Source: an uncultured Sphingosinicella sp. (GTDB taxonomy: Bacteria; Pseudomonadota; Alphaproteobacteria; Sphingomonadales; Sphingomonadaceae). From it: 46,221 nucleotides of DNA. Shown one piece after another: positions 7,728 through 15,694 of this stretch. Position 1 is the first letter of the stretch; each line of letters begins with the position of its first letter. A model generated the notes under the pieces. That model did no database searches. It saw only the letters and a list, made by a program, of their open reading frames with translations, and had not been told where the DNA came from. A program made the translations under genes and the position numbers. The stretch covers positions 1 through 46,221 of the forward strand of contig NZ_CADCWD010000072.1 of NCBI RefSeq assembly GCF_902806315.1, in the 5' to 3' direction.

Positions 7728-8818
7728 TGTCGCGAACCGTCACAGCATTGTTCGATACCCGATCCGAAGCCGAAGCGGCCAAGGCACGCCTCACATCCTC
7801 GCGTATCGACGCCGACAATATCCGCATCGTCGACAAGCAGAGCAGCGGCTCCTCGGGCGGAAGCAGCTCCTCGGGCGGCGGCTCGTCCGACGCTGGCAAC
7901 GGGCAGGGCTTCTGGGGCTCCCTCAAGGACATGTTCATGCCCGACGAGGACCGTCACGCTTATGGCGAGGGCATCAGCCGCGGCGGCTTCATGCTGTGCG
8001 CGCAGGTGGACGAGGACGAGACCGACGAGGCCATCCGCATCCTCGATGAATCCAACAGCGTCGATTTCGACAAGCGGCAGGACGAATGGCGCAGCTCCGG
8101 CTGGACTGGCTACAATAGCGACGCGGGTTCGGGCATGTTCGGCAGCGAGAACACGACCGGCACCGGCGCGACCGCGGGCGGAATGACCGGCGGCCTCGCC
8201 ACCGGCGCGACCGGCATGCCGCTCACCGGCTCCAGCTCCGGTCTCGGCACCGGCGGCGGCACCACCGGCTCGACCGGCATGACGGGTTCCAGCGGCATGG
8301 AAAGCCGCGAGCGCACCGAAACGGTCCAGGAAGAGCATATCCCGATCGTCGAGGAGCAGCTCCGGGTCGGCAAGCGCGAGGTCAATCGCGGCGGCGCGCG
8401 CGTCCGCTCCTATGTCCGCGAAGTGCCGGTCCACGAGCAGGTAAGCCTGCGCGAGGAGCATGTCAGCGTCGAACGGCGCCCGGTCAACGAGACGCTCAGT
8501 GGCGGCCAGTTCGGCGGTGCCGACGCCTTCCAGGAGCGCACCATCGACATGACCGAAACCTCCGAGGAAGCGGTTGTGGCTAAGGAAGCGCAGGTCCGCG
8601 AGGAGCTCGTCGTCAAGAAGACCGCGGAAGAGCGTGTCGAGAATGTCGATGAGACCGTGCGCCGCACCGAAGTCGATGTCGATGAAGGTCAGTCGGGAAG
8701 CGACAATCGCTCTGCCTTCGGCAGCTTCGGAAGCGGCTCGTCCGGCACCTCGGGAATGGACAGTGACCGCGAGCGCAGCGACCTCGAACGTTCGGATCGC
8801 GACAAAAGCGGCTTCTGA
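7727..8818 (+). CDS. Stress protein with N-terminal YflT/17M-like region, Gly/Ser/Thr linker and C-terminal DUF2382
   Basis: Protein of 363 residues in three parts. Residues 1-110 resemble the general-stress-protein 17M fold (TVTALFDTRSEAEAAKARL... then HAYGEGISRGGFMLCAQV), interrupted by a Ser/Gly run at about 40-55. Residues 125-195 are low-complexity Gly, Thr, Ser and Met. Residues 200-320 form a DUF2382 domain (HIPIVEEQLRVGKREV and VREVPVHEQVSLREEHV). The tail is a charged Ser/Asp/Arg/Glu stretch. Start and stop overlap with the preceding paralogous gene. The function is not known; a role in general stress survival is inferred from family and promoter. Confidence 0.85.
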   Translation: MSRTVTALFDTRSEAEAAKARLTSSRIDADNIRIVDKQSSGSSGGSSSSGGGSSDAGNGQGFWGSLKDMFMPDEDRHAYGEGISRGGFMLCAQVDEDETDEAIRILDESNSVDFDKRQDEWRSSGWTGYNSDAGSGMFGSENTTGTGATAGGMTGGLATGATGMPLTGSSSGLGTGGGTTGSTGMTGSSGMESRERTETVQEEHIPIVEEQLRVGKREVNRGGARVRSYVREVPVHEQVSLREEHVSVERRPVNETLSGGQFGGADAFQERTIDMTETSEEAVVAKEAQVREELVVKKTAEERVENVDETVRRTEVDVDEGQSGSDNRSAFGSFGSGSSGTSGMDSDRERSDLERSDRDKSGF

Positions 8819-8841
8819 CCCCGGTCGGTAAGCGAAAAGGG

Positions 8842-8871
8842 AAGGGGCGGCTGGCGACAGCCGCCCCTTTT
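8842..8871 (+). terminator. Intrinsic terminator after the DUF2382 pair
   Basis: A perfect 12-bp stem AAGGGGCGGCTG with GCGA tetraloop (8842-8869) followed by T residues, directly after the stop at 8818. The convergent gene ending at 8882 could use the same hairpin, since AAAAGG precedes it on the plus strand. Confidence 0.85.
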
Positions 8872-8881
8872 CACATGCGGA

Positions 8882-9310
8882 TCAAGCCCGGTTGTGTGCC
8901 GTGTCCACGCGGTCGCGATGGACGAAGCCGTAATAGGCGGCGGGGGCTGCCAGGAAGAGGTGCAGCCAGACGTCGTTCCCGAACAGCGGAACAAGGCCGA
9001 ACATCGTATTGAGGCCCGGGACCAGTCCGGCGACCAGCAGCACCGCATAAATGATAGCGACCGAGCGGGCGAAATTCCTGGAGGCGCCGAGGCTCTTATA
9101 AGCGAGCAGGCCCCAGACGCCGAACAACAGGTGCACGATGTTGTGCAGGATGTTGACCGGGAACAGCCCGAGAGCGTCGCCATAAAAGGCGTCCACGGCG
9201 AGCGGCGGGTGATCGGGGCCCGGCGGGTGCAACAGGCCCGGAACGAAGCCGGACGCGCCGGCCAGCAGGAAGACGATTCCCCAGACGAGCGCAAAGGTAC
9301 GGGTGTTCAT
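8882..9310 (-). CDS. DUF4383 integral membrane protein
   Basis: Protein of 142 residues with four predicted membrane helices: FALVWGIVFLLAGASGFVPG, the NILHNIVHLLFGVWGLLAY block, ARSVAIIYAVLLVAGLVPG and WLHLFLAAPAAYYGFV. The loop PFNILHNxVHLLFG-type motif (here FPVNILHNIVHLLFG) marks the DUF4383 family, whose function is not known. AGGGAGA precedes the ATG at 9310. A degenerate GGAAC-N16-CGCT lies about 60 nt upstream on the minus strand (9392-9368), weaker than the three sites listed elsewhere. It is convergent with the DUF2382 genes. Confidence 0.85.
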   Translation of the reverse strand: MNTRTFALVWGIVFLLAGASGFVPGLLHPPGPDHPPLAVDAFYGDALGLFPVNILHNIVHLLFGVWGLLAYKSLGASRNFARSVAIIYAVLLVAGLVPGLNTMFGLVPLFGNDVWLHLFLAAPAAYYGFVHRDRVDTAHNRA

Positions 9311-9420
9311 GAACGATCTCCCTTTGATCCTCAGGACGCGACGCGAACAGGTTTAGCGCCCTGACGAAGCGCTAACCATTCATTTCGGTTCCGTCAGAAC
9401 CTCGACTGTCCCGCCGCAGG

Positions 9421-10059
9421 TCAGCCCGAGCGTGCCGCAACGACCGACCATGCTTGCGTCTCACCGGTTCCGGCCAGCAGGCCCGCAATCGCTCGCGCCA
9501 TCTTCGCGCCGCCCTGCACGGAAGGCTCGATCGGGTTCGCATAATCGCCTTCCTCGTTGCAGATCAGGCGCAGGTCGATGAGCGGCAGGCCGCGGCTGAA
9601 GGCGGCGCGGGTGATGCGATCGTTGAACAGCGACAGCGCCGCCTTGATGATCCGGTGCTGCGGCGCGGAAGGCGGCGTGTCGTAGATCGTGCAGACGGTC
9701 GTGGGCAGTTCCACCGAGAGCACCGTCTCCAGCATGTCCTCATAATCGCGGGCAAAGCGGTCCTGGGCGTCCGCCAGCAGCAGCACGCCCTCGCCGACCG
9801 ATCTCACGCTTGAGCTCAGCAGATGCGAGGCACCGAGCGCGTCGTTGCCTCCGACGCTGAGGACGAGGTGGGTCGCGTCCGCCGGAACTCGCGTCATCTG
9901 CGCGGCGACGCTCCTCGTGACCGCGCCGTCCACCGCCAGCAGGCTGGCCGACCATCCGCTCGGCAGTGTCTGGCGGAGCTGCTTTACGACGTCGGGTCCG
10001 CCCGGCACGTAGACGCCGTTGTCGAAGATCGAATCGCCGAGCAGGATGATGTGCGCCAT
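9421..10059 (-). CDS. SGNH/GDSL-type hydrolase with atypical block V
   Basis: Probable esterase-like hydrolase of 212 residues. Block I is ILLGDSIFDNG with nucleophile Ser10, and block III is VGGNDALG with Asn72. The usual C-terminal DxxH is not evident: the equivalent region reads DYANPIEPSVQGGAKMARAI, with Glu where the His normally lies. There is no clear signal peptide, so it is probably cytoplasmic. GGGAGA lies just upstream of the ATG at 10059. The frame remains open for 200 codons upstream, but that part is antisense to cysQ. Substrate unknown; activity may be altered if the triad is truly incomplete. Confidence 0.8.
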   Translation of the reverse strand: MAHIILLGDSIFDNGVYVPGGPDVVKQLRQTLPSGWSASLLAVDGAVTRSVAAQMTRVPADATHLVLSVGGNDALGASHLLSSSVRSVGEGVLLLADAQDRFARDYEDMLETVLSVELPTTVCTIYDTPPSAPQHRIIKAALSLFNDRITRAAFSRGLPLIDLRLICNEEGDYANPIEPSVQGGAKMARAIAGLLAGTGETQAWSVVAARSG

Positions 10060-10861
10060 GATATCTCCCGAAAATGCGCCAACGAACGGCGCCGTGAATG
10101 GGGCCAGGGCGCACGTGCAGGATGTAACGGATGCGGAGCTTGCGGCCCGGCTGGCTGAAAGTGCGGGGCGGATCGCGCTCACGGTGCGGGACAGCGGACT
10201 GATCGAGGGCGTCGCCCTCGGCCAAGCCGGGGACCAGCTCACCAACCAGTTCATCTTGCGCGCGCTTCGGGAATTGAGGCCCGAGGACGCCATCCTTTCG
10301 GAAGAGAGCGTCGACACCGCGGAGCGGCTCGGCAAGGAGCGGGTCTGGATCGTCGATCCGCTCGACGGCACGCGCGAATATCGCGACGGGCGAGCGGATT
10401 GGGCGATCCACGTCGCGCTGACGGTCAGGGGTGAGCCGGTCGTGGCTGCCGTCGCGGTGCCGGCGCAGGCGTTGCTGCTCCGGTCTGACGCGCCTCCTCC
10501 AATCCCGCCGGCATCGTCGGCACAGCTTCGCATCGTCGTCAGCCGCACCCGCCCTCCCGCCGAAGCCGAGCCGGTCGCCCGGGCCTTGGGTGCTCGGCTG
10601 GTGCCGCTCGGTTCGGCCGGGGCCAAGGCGGCCGCGGTGCTGACCGGCGAAGCGGACATCTACCTGCATTCGGGCGGGCAGCATGAGTGGGACAATTGCG
10701 CCCCGGTCGGAGTGGCGCTCGCCGCCGGCTTCCACGCGACGCGGCTGGACGGCAGTGAGCTCGTCTATAATCGGGCGGACACTCTTGTCCCGGACCTTCT
10801 CATCTGCCGGCCGGCGCTTGCCGAGCGGGTAAGGGCGGCGCTATCCGCTCTCGGCAGATGA
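10058..10861 (+). CDS. cysQ: 3'(2'),5'-bisphosphate nucleotidase, CysQ family (inositol monophosphatase fold)
   Basis: Hydrolyses 3'-phosphoadenosine 5'-phosphate to AMP, removing the by-product of sulfate activation; magnesium dependent and cytoplasmic or membrane associated. Family motifs are EDAILSEES (metal Glu), WIVDPLDGTREY and the late block HEWDNCAPVGVALAAG. About 267 residues with the ATG at 10058; this ATG and the ATG of the divergent SGNH gene lie in the same CATG. A later GTG at 10115, just before VTDAELAARL, is a credible alternative because the first 19 residues do not resemble the family. CysQ-like enzymes can overlap with inositol phosphatases in specificity. Confidence 0.88.
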   Translation: MISPENAPTNGAVNGARAHVQDVTDAELAARLAESAGRIALTVRDSGLIEGVALGQAGDQLTNQFILRALRELRPEDAILSEESVDTAERLGKERVWIVDPLDGTREYRDGRADWAIHVALTVRGEPVVAAVAVPAQALLLRSDAPPPIPPASSAQLRIVVSRTRPPAEAEPVARALGARLVPLGSAGAKAAAVLTGEADIYLHSGGQHEWDNCAPVGVALAAGFHATRLDGSELVYNRADTLVPDLLICRPALAERVRAALSALGR

Positions 10862-10887
10862 TCGGCGCGTAAGAAGAAGAGCCCCTC

Positions 10888-11538
10888 ATGTATCTCTGGG
10901 AAATCGGCGAGACCGTCCGCAACACGCTCGCGACGCGGGAGAACGTCTTCCAGGTCCCTGCGACGGGGCTCGAGATCTTCGTGGTGCGGGGCTTCCTCGG
11001 CGAAGAGGAATGCGCCGGGCTGATCGAGCGGATCGACGCGGACCTGAAACCCTCCAAGCTCCTCGCGGACGACCCGGACCCCGAATTCCGCACCAGCCAG
11101 ACCTGCGAACTCGGCGCCGCCGATCCTCTTGTCCACCATGTCGACCAGAGGATCGCGGCCTTCATGGGCATGGACCCGAGCTTCGCCGAAACGCTGCAGG
11201 GTCAGCGCTATGCGGTCGGCCAGCAGTTCAAGCCGCACCATGATTTCTTCTACACCGATCAGCCTTATTGGCCGGCGCAGGAGAAAAGCGGCGGCCAGCG
11301 CACCTGGACAGCGATGGCCTTCCTCAATGCGCCGGAAGCGGGCGGACAGACCTTCTTCGAACGGGCCGGCGTTCGCATCACGCCCAAGGCGGGCAACCTC
11401 CTGATGTGGAACAACCTCGATCTTGCCGGCGAGCCCAACACCTACTCGCTCCACCAGGGCATGCCGGTGGAGGCGGGGGTGAAATACATCGTCACCAAGT
11501 GGTTCCGCGGACGCCGCTGGGGCTACCAGCAGGATTAG
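10888..11538 (+). CDS. 2-oxoglutarate/Fe(II)-dependent prolyl 4-hydroxylase-like oxygenase
   Basis: Non-haem iron dioxygenase of 216 residues, P4Hc type. Iron ligands are His117 and Asp119 (FKPHHDFF) and His189 (YSLHQGMPV); Lys199 (VKYIVTKWFR) is placed to bind 2-oxoglutarate. The conserved TAMAFLNAPEAGGQTFF and GNLLMWNN strands of the double-stranded beta helix are present. There is no signal peptide, so the substrate is probably cytoplasmic, but it cannot be named. It lies 26 nt after cysQ on the same strand and is followed by a dyad repeat. Confidence 0.9.
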   Translation: MYLWEIGETVRNTLATRENVFQVPATGLEIFVVRGFLGEEECAGLIERIDADLKPSKLLADDPDPEFRTSQTCELGAADPLVHHVDQRIAAFMGMDPSFAETLQGQRYAVGQQFKPHHDFFYTDQPYWPAQEKSGGQRTWTAMAFLNAPEAGGQTFFERAGVRITPKAGNLLMWNNLDLAGEPNTYSLHQGMPVEAGVKYIVTKWFRGRRWGYQQD

Positions 11539-11567
11539 GCTGCGATCATCTCAGTGTGATTACTCTC

Positions 11568-11655
11568 CGTCATCCCCGCGAAAGCGGGGATCCCGCTTCT
11601 GCTCCGTGGCGACGATGTAAGAAGAAGCGGGATTCCCGCTTTCGCGGGAATGACG
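11568..11655. repeat. ORF-less dyad of the GIY-YIG-associated repeat (family B)
   Basis: Two 33-nt inverted arms, 11568-11600 and 11623-11655, with a 22-nt centre. Each arm reads CGTC, then a stem ATTCCCGC or ATCCCCGC closed by a GAAA loop, then CCCGCTTCT. The arms differ only at two positions that pair with each other (T-A in one, C-G in the other), a compensatory change that supports hairpin formation. The arms are the same as those bounding the GIY-YIG gene at 33958-34339. It sits 29 nt after the oxygenase stop. Confidence 0.9.
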
Positions 11656-11696
11656 GCTAATACCAAACGGATCATGCGCTAGCGAACAGAGCGGCT

Positions 11697-12002
11697 TCAG
11701 CCGAGGTCGTTATATTTGGCGTAGCGGTCGTCCGTCTCGGCCGTGCCGCCCTTCTTGGCGTAATAGCGGAGGTAAAATTCGCTCTTGCGCCAGACGTCCG
11801 TCACATAGGGCGCGAATTTCGGCCACCTTTTCCCGGTCAGGAAGCCTTCCCGGAATGCGGCCTCGGTCCTGCTCATCAGCTGGCGGCGGTTGAGCTCGTC
11901 CCCCTTGGCAGCTTCGACCAAAGTCGCAGCCAGGCCTTGGACCTCGACTCCCGCGGTTTTGAGGGCGTCCTCGACGCGCTGGATTGGCGAGGATTCTGAC
12001 AA
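11697..12002 (-). CDS. Conserved-looking hypothetical protein, 101 residues
   Basis: I do not recognise the family. The product is soluble and charged, with an Ala/Leu-rich first half (IQRVEDALKTAGVEVQGLAATLVEAAKGDELNRR would form helices) and an aromatic second half (KRWPKFAPYVTDVWRKSEFYLRYYAKKGG). The start appears to be TTG at 12002 with GGAGAG 7 nt upstream. Codon use resembles the neighbouring genes, which supports a real gene. It has no operon partner: the helicase gene upstream on the same strand ends at 12125, and the gap 12003-12124 shows no clear signal. Confidence 0.65.
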   Translation of the reverse strand: MSESSPIQRVEDALKTAGVEVQGLAATLVEAAKGDELNRRQLMSRTEAAFREGFLTGKRWPKFAPYVTDVWRKSEFYLRYYAKKGGTAETDDRYAKYNDLG

Positions 12003-12124
12003 GCGGCTCTCCGGCGACCAGGCAAGGCTATGCCCTTGCGGCCACGGCAGAATGACGAGCGAAGCCTAAGGATCGATGAAGCGGACGGGCCGTGGTGCCC
12101 GCTCCACTGCTTCTTCGGCGAGGG

Positions 12125-13531
12125 CTAGCTGCCGAACCCTTGGCCCAGGAAGCTGGGCACCGGGCCGTTCCAGCCGCCTTCGTCCGCAAGCTCCAGCGCT
12201 TCCTCGCGTTGCGGTTCGGAAGCGCGCTTCGGCTTGCGCTCCTCGCTCGGCTTCGTGCGGCTTCTGGGTTCCGCCGGCTCGGCCTGGCGCTCGGGCTTCG
12301 GCTCCCGCTCGCGACCCTCGGGTTTCGGCTCCCGCTCCCGGCGCTCAGGCCTCGCCTTGCGCTCGCGGGGCTTCGGCTCGCTGGTCTCGGCCTCGGCTTC
12401 CGGCGCGGGCCTGCCGCCATCGCCGTCCATCGGCAGGATGGGCCGGCCCAGCATCTTCTCGATGGCAGCGAGCTGGTCGGCATCGGAGCTAGTGGCGAGC
12501 GTGATCGCGACGCCGGTCGCACCCGCCCGGCCCGTGCGGCCGATGCGGTGGATGTAATCGTCCGGCTGCCACGGCACGTCGTAATTGAAGACGTGGCTGA
12601 CGCCCTTGATGTCGAGCCCGCGCGCCGCGACGTCGGAAGCGACCAGGATGTTGATCTCGCCGCTCTTGAAGCGGTCGAGCTCCTTGATGCGCTCGGCCTG
12701 TTCCATGTCGCCGTGGATCTGACCGGCCTTGAAGCCGCCCCGGCGAAGGCTGGTGCTGAGGTCTCGCACCGTGGTCTTGCGATTGGAGAAGACGATCGCC
12801 GTCGTAACGTCCGGCGCGCGCAGCATGTCGGCGAGCGCGTCGCGCTTCTTCGCGGTGCTGACGCGGACCAGCCGCTGGTCGATCAGCACGTTCGACGAGG
12901 CGGGACGCGACGCCTCGATGCTCTTGGGGTTGGACAGGAACTTGTCCGCGAGCTTCTTGATCGGGGCAGGCATGGTCGCCGAGAAGAGCAGGGTCTGCCG
13001 CTGCGGCGGCAGCTTCGTGCAGATTTCCTCGATGTCGGGGATGAAGCCCATGTCGAGCATCCGGTCCGCTTCGTCGATGACGAGGAGGTTGCACCCCGTC
13101 AGCAGGATCTTGCCGCGGCCGAACAGGTCCATCAGCCGGCCCGGCGTCGCGATCAGCACGTCGACGCCCTTTTCCAGCTTCTTGATCTGGTCGGCCATGT
13201 TGGTGCCGCCGATCAGGAGCGCCATGTTGAGCTTGTGATACTTGCCGTATTTTTCGAAATTGTCGGCGACTTGCGCCGCAAGCTCGCGGGTCGGCTCCAG
13301 GATCAGCGAGCGCGGCATGCGGGCGCGGCTGCGGCCTTCGCCAAGAATATCGATCATCGGCAGCACGAAGGCGGCAGTCTTGCCGGTGCCGGTCTGGGCG
13401 ATGCCGACCAGGTCGCGGCCCATCAGCACGGACGGGATCGCCTGGCGCTGGATCGGCGTCGGCTCGTCATAGCCGGACTCCGTCACCGCGCGGAGCAATT
13501 CGTCTGAAAGGCCTAGATTGGCAAAAGTCAT
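12125..13531 (-). CDS. DEAD-box ATP-dependent RNA helicase, RhlE-like
   Basis: Unwinds or remodels RNA duplexes in ribosome assembly or RNA turnover. Core of about 375 residues: Q motif (PTPIQRQAIP), motif I AQTGTGKT (45-52), Ia PTRELAAQ, motif II DEAD at 153-156, motif III SATMP, motif IV IVFSNRK, V VASDVAARGLD, VI HRIGRTGRAG. A basic, Pro/Glu/Arg-rich tail of about 90 residues with repeated REREPKPE units follows, typical of RhlE-type RNA-binding tails. The tail ends with the GPVPSFLGQGFGS block often seen in alphaproteobacterial members. ATG at 13531. It stands alone as a transcription unit. Confidence 0.93.
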   Translation of the reverse strand: MTFANLGLSDELLRAVTESGYDEPTPIQRQAIPSVLMGRDLVGIAQTGTGKTAAFVLPMIDILGEGRSRARMPRSLILEPTRELAAQVADNFEKYGKYHKLNMALLIGGTNMADQIKKLEKGVDVLIATPGRLMDLFGRGKILLTGCNLLVIDEADRMLDMGFIPDIEEICTKLPPQRQTLLFSATMPAPIKKLADKFLSNPKSIEASRPASSNVLIDQRLVRVSTAKKRDALADMLRAPDVTTAIVFSNRKTTVRDLSTSLRRGGFKAGQIHGDMEQAERIKELDRFKSGEINILVASDVAARGLDIKGVSHVFNYDVPWQPDDYIHRIGRTGRAGATGVAITLATSSDADQLAAIEKMLGRPILPMDGDGGRPAPEAEAETSEPKPRERKARPERREREPKPEGREREPKPERQAEPAEPRSRTKPSEERKPKRASEPQREEALELADEGGWNGPVPSFLGQGFGS

Positions 13532-13620
13532 TGATGGTCCGGAAGAAAAGGAAGCGCTTCCCGTTCGAAGCTGCTTCGTGAGGCGCCTGGAAGTAGCACT
13601 AATGGCCTGTCAAGCAAAGC

Positions 13621-14070
13621 TCAGTCGCGAGCGGCCGCTCTCAGCTTGCGGAAAGCGTCGATCTCGCATTCGCCGCCGACGCGTGAGCGGATTGAATCGC
13701 GATCGGCGCAGATCTGCCCATCCGCATCGGGGCTGATGTAGAAACCGTAATAATAATCGAGCGCCGGACAGCTTCTGTCGAGCCGCGCGCGCATGCGGCT
13801 CTTGTCGCGCATGACGATGTCGAAGCTGCGGTCGCGCAGTGCCGTCGCGCCGATGATCGATCGCGCCGCCACGCACTTCGGCCCTTTGCTCTCTTTCCAT
13901 TCGATCGGCACCGGCACTTTCGCTTCCGGCTGCAGGCGGGCTGGGATGCGGATCCGGATCTGCTGGCGGATCGTCATCTGCGCGAATTCAATGGGCGCAG
14001 CCGCGTTCGGCTCGTCGGGCACGCCGCCCAACGCCGCAAGCATCAGCACCGCCGCGCTCCAATCGATCAC
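13621..14070 (-). CDS. Hypothetical secreted protein, 149 residues
   Basis: I do not recognise the family. The first 25 residues (SAAVLMLAALGG core) look like a signal peptide or lipid-facing anchor. The mature part has three cysteines (in PKCVAA, RSCPAL, QICADR) plus a fourth in GGECEIDAF, suggesting two disulfides in the periplasm. Blocks such as MTIRQQIRIRIPAR and ALDYYYGFYISPDADGQICADRD look conserved-protein-like. The start is GTG at 14070. It is divergent from the FAD-linked dehydrogenase gene at 14165. Confidence 0.7.
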   Translation of the reverse strand: MIDWSAAVLMLAALGGVPDEPNAAAPIEFAQMTIRQQIRIRIPARLQPEAKVPVPIEWKESKGPKCVAARSIIGATALRDRSFDIVMRDKSRMRARLDRSCPALDYYYGFYISPDADGQICADRDSIRSRVGGECEIDAFRKLRAAARD

Positions 14071-14164
14071 GATGTCACTTTCATTGGCGGCGGACTTTCA
14101 CGGATTCGCTTGAACATGCGATTAATTGCCCGTCTACCCGCGTCTCGCTAAGGCGCGGAGGATC

Positions 14165-15631
14165 ATGACAGGCGCCGACGATCTGCTGGAGAAGCTCGCC
14201 GCGGCTCTGGGGCCGAAGGGTTTGACCCGCGATCCCGCCGATCTTTCGCCGTGGCTCGAGGACTGGCGGAAGCGCTACCGCGGCGCCGCCCTCGCAATGG
14301 CTTCGCCGGCCAGCACACAAGAAGTAGTGCAGATCTTGAAGCTCTGCAGCGCCGCGAACGTTCCGATCGTGCCTCAGGGCGGCAACACATCGATGGTGGC
14401 GGGAGCGACGCCCTGCGAGGAGGGCCGCTCGCTGCTGCTTTCCATGCGCCGGATGAACCGGATCCGCTCCCTCTCGGCCCAGAGCAACAGCGCTGTGTGC
14501 GAAGCGGGCGTGGTGCTCTCCCACCTGCACGAAGCTGCCGAGGGGGAGGGCCGTCGCTTCCCGTTAACGCTCGGCGCGCGCGGGACCGCTACGATCGGGG
14601 GCCTCATCTCCACCAATGCAGGCGGCACACAAGTGCTGCGCTTCGGCACGATGCGCGGCCTCGTCCAGGGCCTCGAAGCCGTGCTTCCCGACGGAACGCT
14701 GTTCGAGGGCCTCACTCCTCTCAAGAAGGACAATCGCGGCTACGACGTCCGGCAACTGCTGATCGGCGCGGAAGGGACCTTGGGGATCGTCACCGCCGCC
14801 AATCTGAAGCTTGTTCCGGCGATCGGCTCCCGGTCCGTGGCCTGGGTCGGCGTCTCGTCTCCCACCAAGGCGCTCGAGCTGCTCCACCTGCTGAGCGCGG
14901 GCATGGCGAACTCGATCGAGGGATTCGAACTTGTGCCCCGCTCCGCTCTCGAGCTTGTCCTCGCCCATGTGCCGGGCACCCGGCAGCCGCTCGAAGCCAT
15001 GCACGAGTGGAATGTGCTCATCGAGGCGACCGCGCCCGTTGCTGCGCCCAGTCCCGAAGAGGCGCTGAGCGCCGCACTCGGCTCTGCCTTCGCCGCCGGT
15101 CTGGCGGAAGACGCCGCGATCGCCCCGAACGAGGCGCAGGCCGGCGCTTTCTGGCGGATCCGCGACAGCATATCGGAGGCCGAGCATAAGGACGGCCCCG
15201 CAGCGAAGCACGATCTGTCGGTCGAAGTGGCTGCGATGCCCGGCTTCATCGTCGAGGCCACGGCGGCAGTGGAGCGGCGCTTCCCCGGCTCTCGCGTGAT
15301 CGCCTTTGGCCATCTCGGCGACGGCAACGTGCACTTCAACGTTCGGGCGCCGCAGGATGCCGGGCCGGACTGGCTCCGGGACGAAGCCCCGGCAGTCACC
15401 CGCTACGTCCACGATCTGGTCGTCGCAGCCGGCGGATCCATATCCGCCGAGCATGGCATCGGGCAGATGCGGCTTTCCGAACTACACCGGCTTGCCGATC
15501 CGGCTCGGCTCGGCGTGATGCGCGCGATCAAGAACGCACTCGATCCCAAGGGCATAATGAACCCGGGCAAGCTGGTGCCGCCCTTCGACGGCGCTCAGGA
15601 GAGCCTTGCAGAAGCGACGCTTCAGCCATAG
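14165..15631 (+). CDS. FAD-linked D-2-hydroxyacid dehydrogenase (GlcD/D2HGDH family)
   Basis: VAO-type flavoprotein of 488 residues that oxidises a D-2-hydroxyacid such as D-lactate, glycolate or D-2-hydroxyglutarate; the exact substrate cannot be assigned. FAD-binding blocks PIVPQGGNTSMVAGA and GTATIGGLISTNAGGTQVLRFG are in the N-terminal half, with GAEGTLGIVT near residue 205. The C-terminal half has FGHLGDGNVHFNV (metal and substrate histidines) and SAEHGIGQ. The ATG at 14165 sits just after GGAGG. No iron-sulfur domain or GlcE/F partner is adjacent. SapC follows after 63 nt. Confidence 0.92.
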   Translation: MTGADDLLEKLAAALGPKGLTRDPADLSPWLEDWRKRYRGAALAMASPASTQEVVQILKLCSAANVPIVPQGGNTSMVAGATPCEEGRSLLLSMRRMNRIRSLSAQSNSAVCEAGVVLSHLHEAAEGEGRRFPLTLGARGTATIGGLISTNAGGTQVLRFGTMRGLVQGLEAVLPDGTLFEGLTPLKKDNRGYDVRQLLIGAEGTLGIVTAANLKLVPAIGSRSVAWVGVSSPTKALELLHLLSAGMANSIEGFELVPRSALELVLAHVPGTRQPLEAMHEWNVLIEATAPVAAPSPEEALSAALGSAFAAGLAEDAAIAPNEAQAGAFWRIRDSISEAEHKDGPAAKHDLSVEVAAMPGFIVEATAAVERRFPGSRVIAFGHLGDGNVHFNVRAPQDAGPDWLRDEAPAVTRYVHDLVVAAGGSISAEHGIGQMRLSELHRLADPARLGVMRAIKNALDPKGIMNPGKLVPPFDGAQESLAEATLQP

Positions 15632-15659
15632 ACGCGTGCGCTGAAATCGGGCGGCCGAC

Positions 15660-15673
15660 TGGGGGCGCCCCCA
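15660..15673. promoter_or_regulatory. Perfect 14-bp palindrome upstream of the SapC gene
   Basis: TGGGGGCGCCCCCA is an exact palindrome 21 nt before the SapC ATG. It could be an operator or a small RNA hairpin overlapping the leader. In GC-rich DNA such a site may also arise by chance, so functional status is open. Confidence 0.25.
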
Positions 15674-15694
15674 ATTCACTCACGGAGACGACCG

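Noticed and set aside
9368-9392. Fourth GGAAC-type promoter, for the DUF4383 gene
   Set aside because: The -10 reads CGCT instead of GGTT or CGTT and lies about 60 nt from the start; too weak to list with the others.
11568-11655. Possible CRISPR-like repeat
   Set aside because: The repeats are inverted pairs, not direct repeats with regular spacers, and no cas gene is present.
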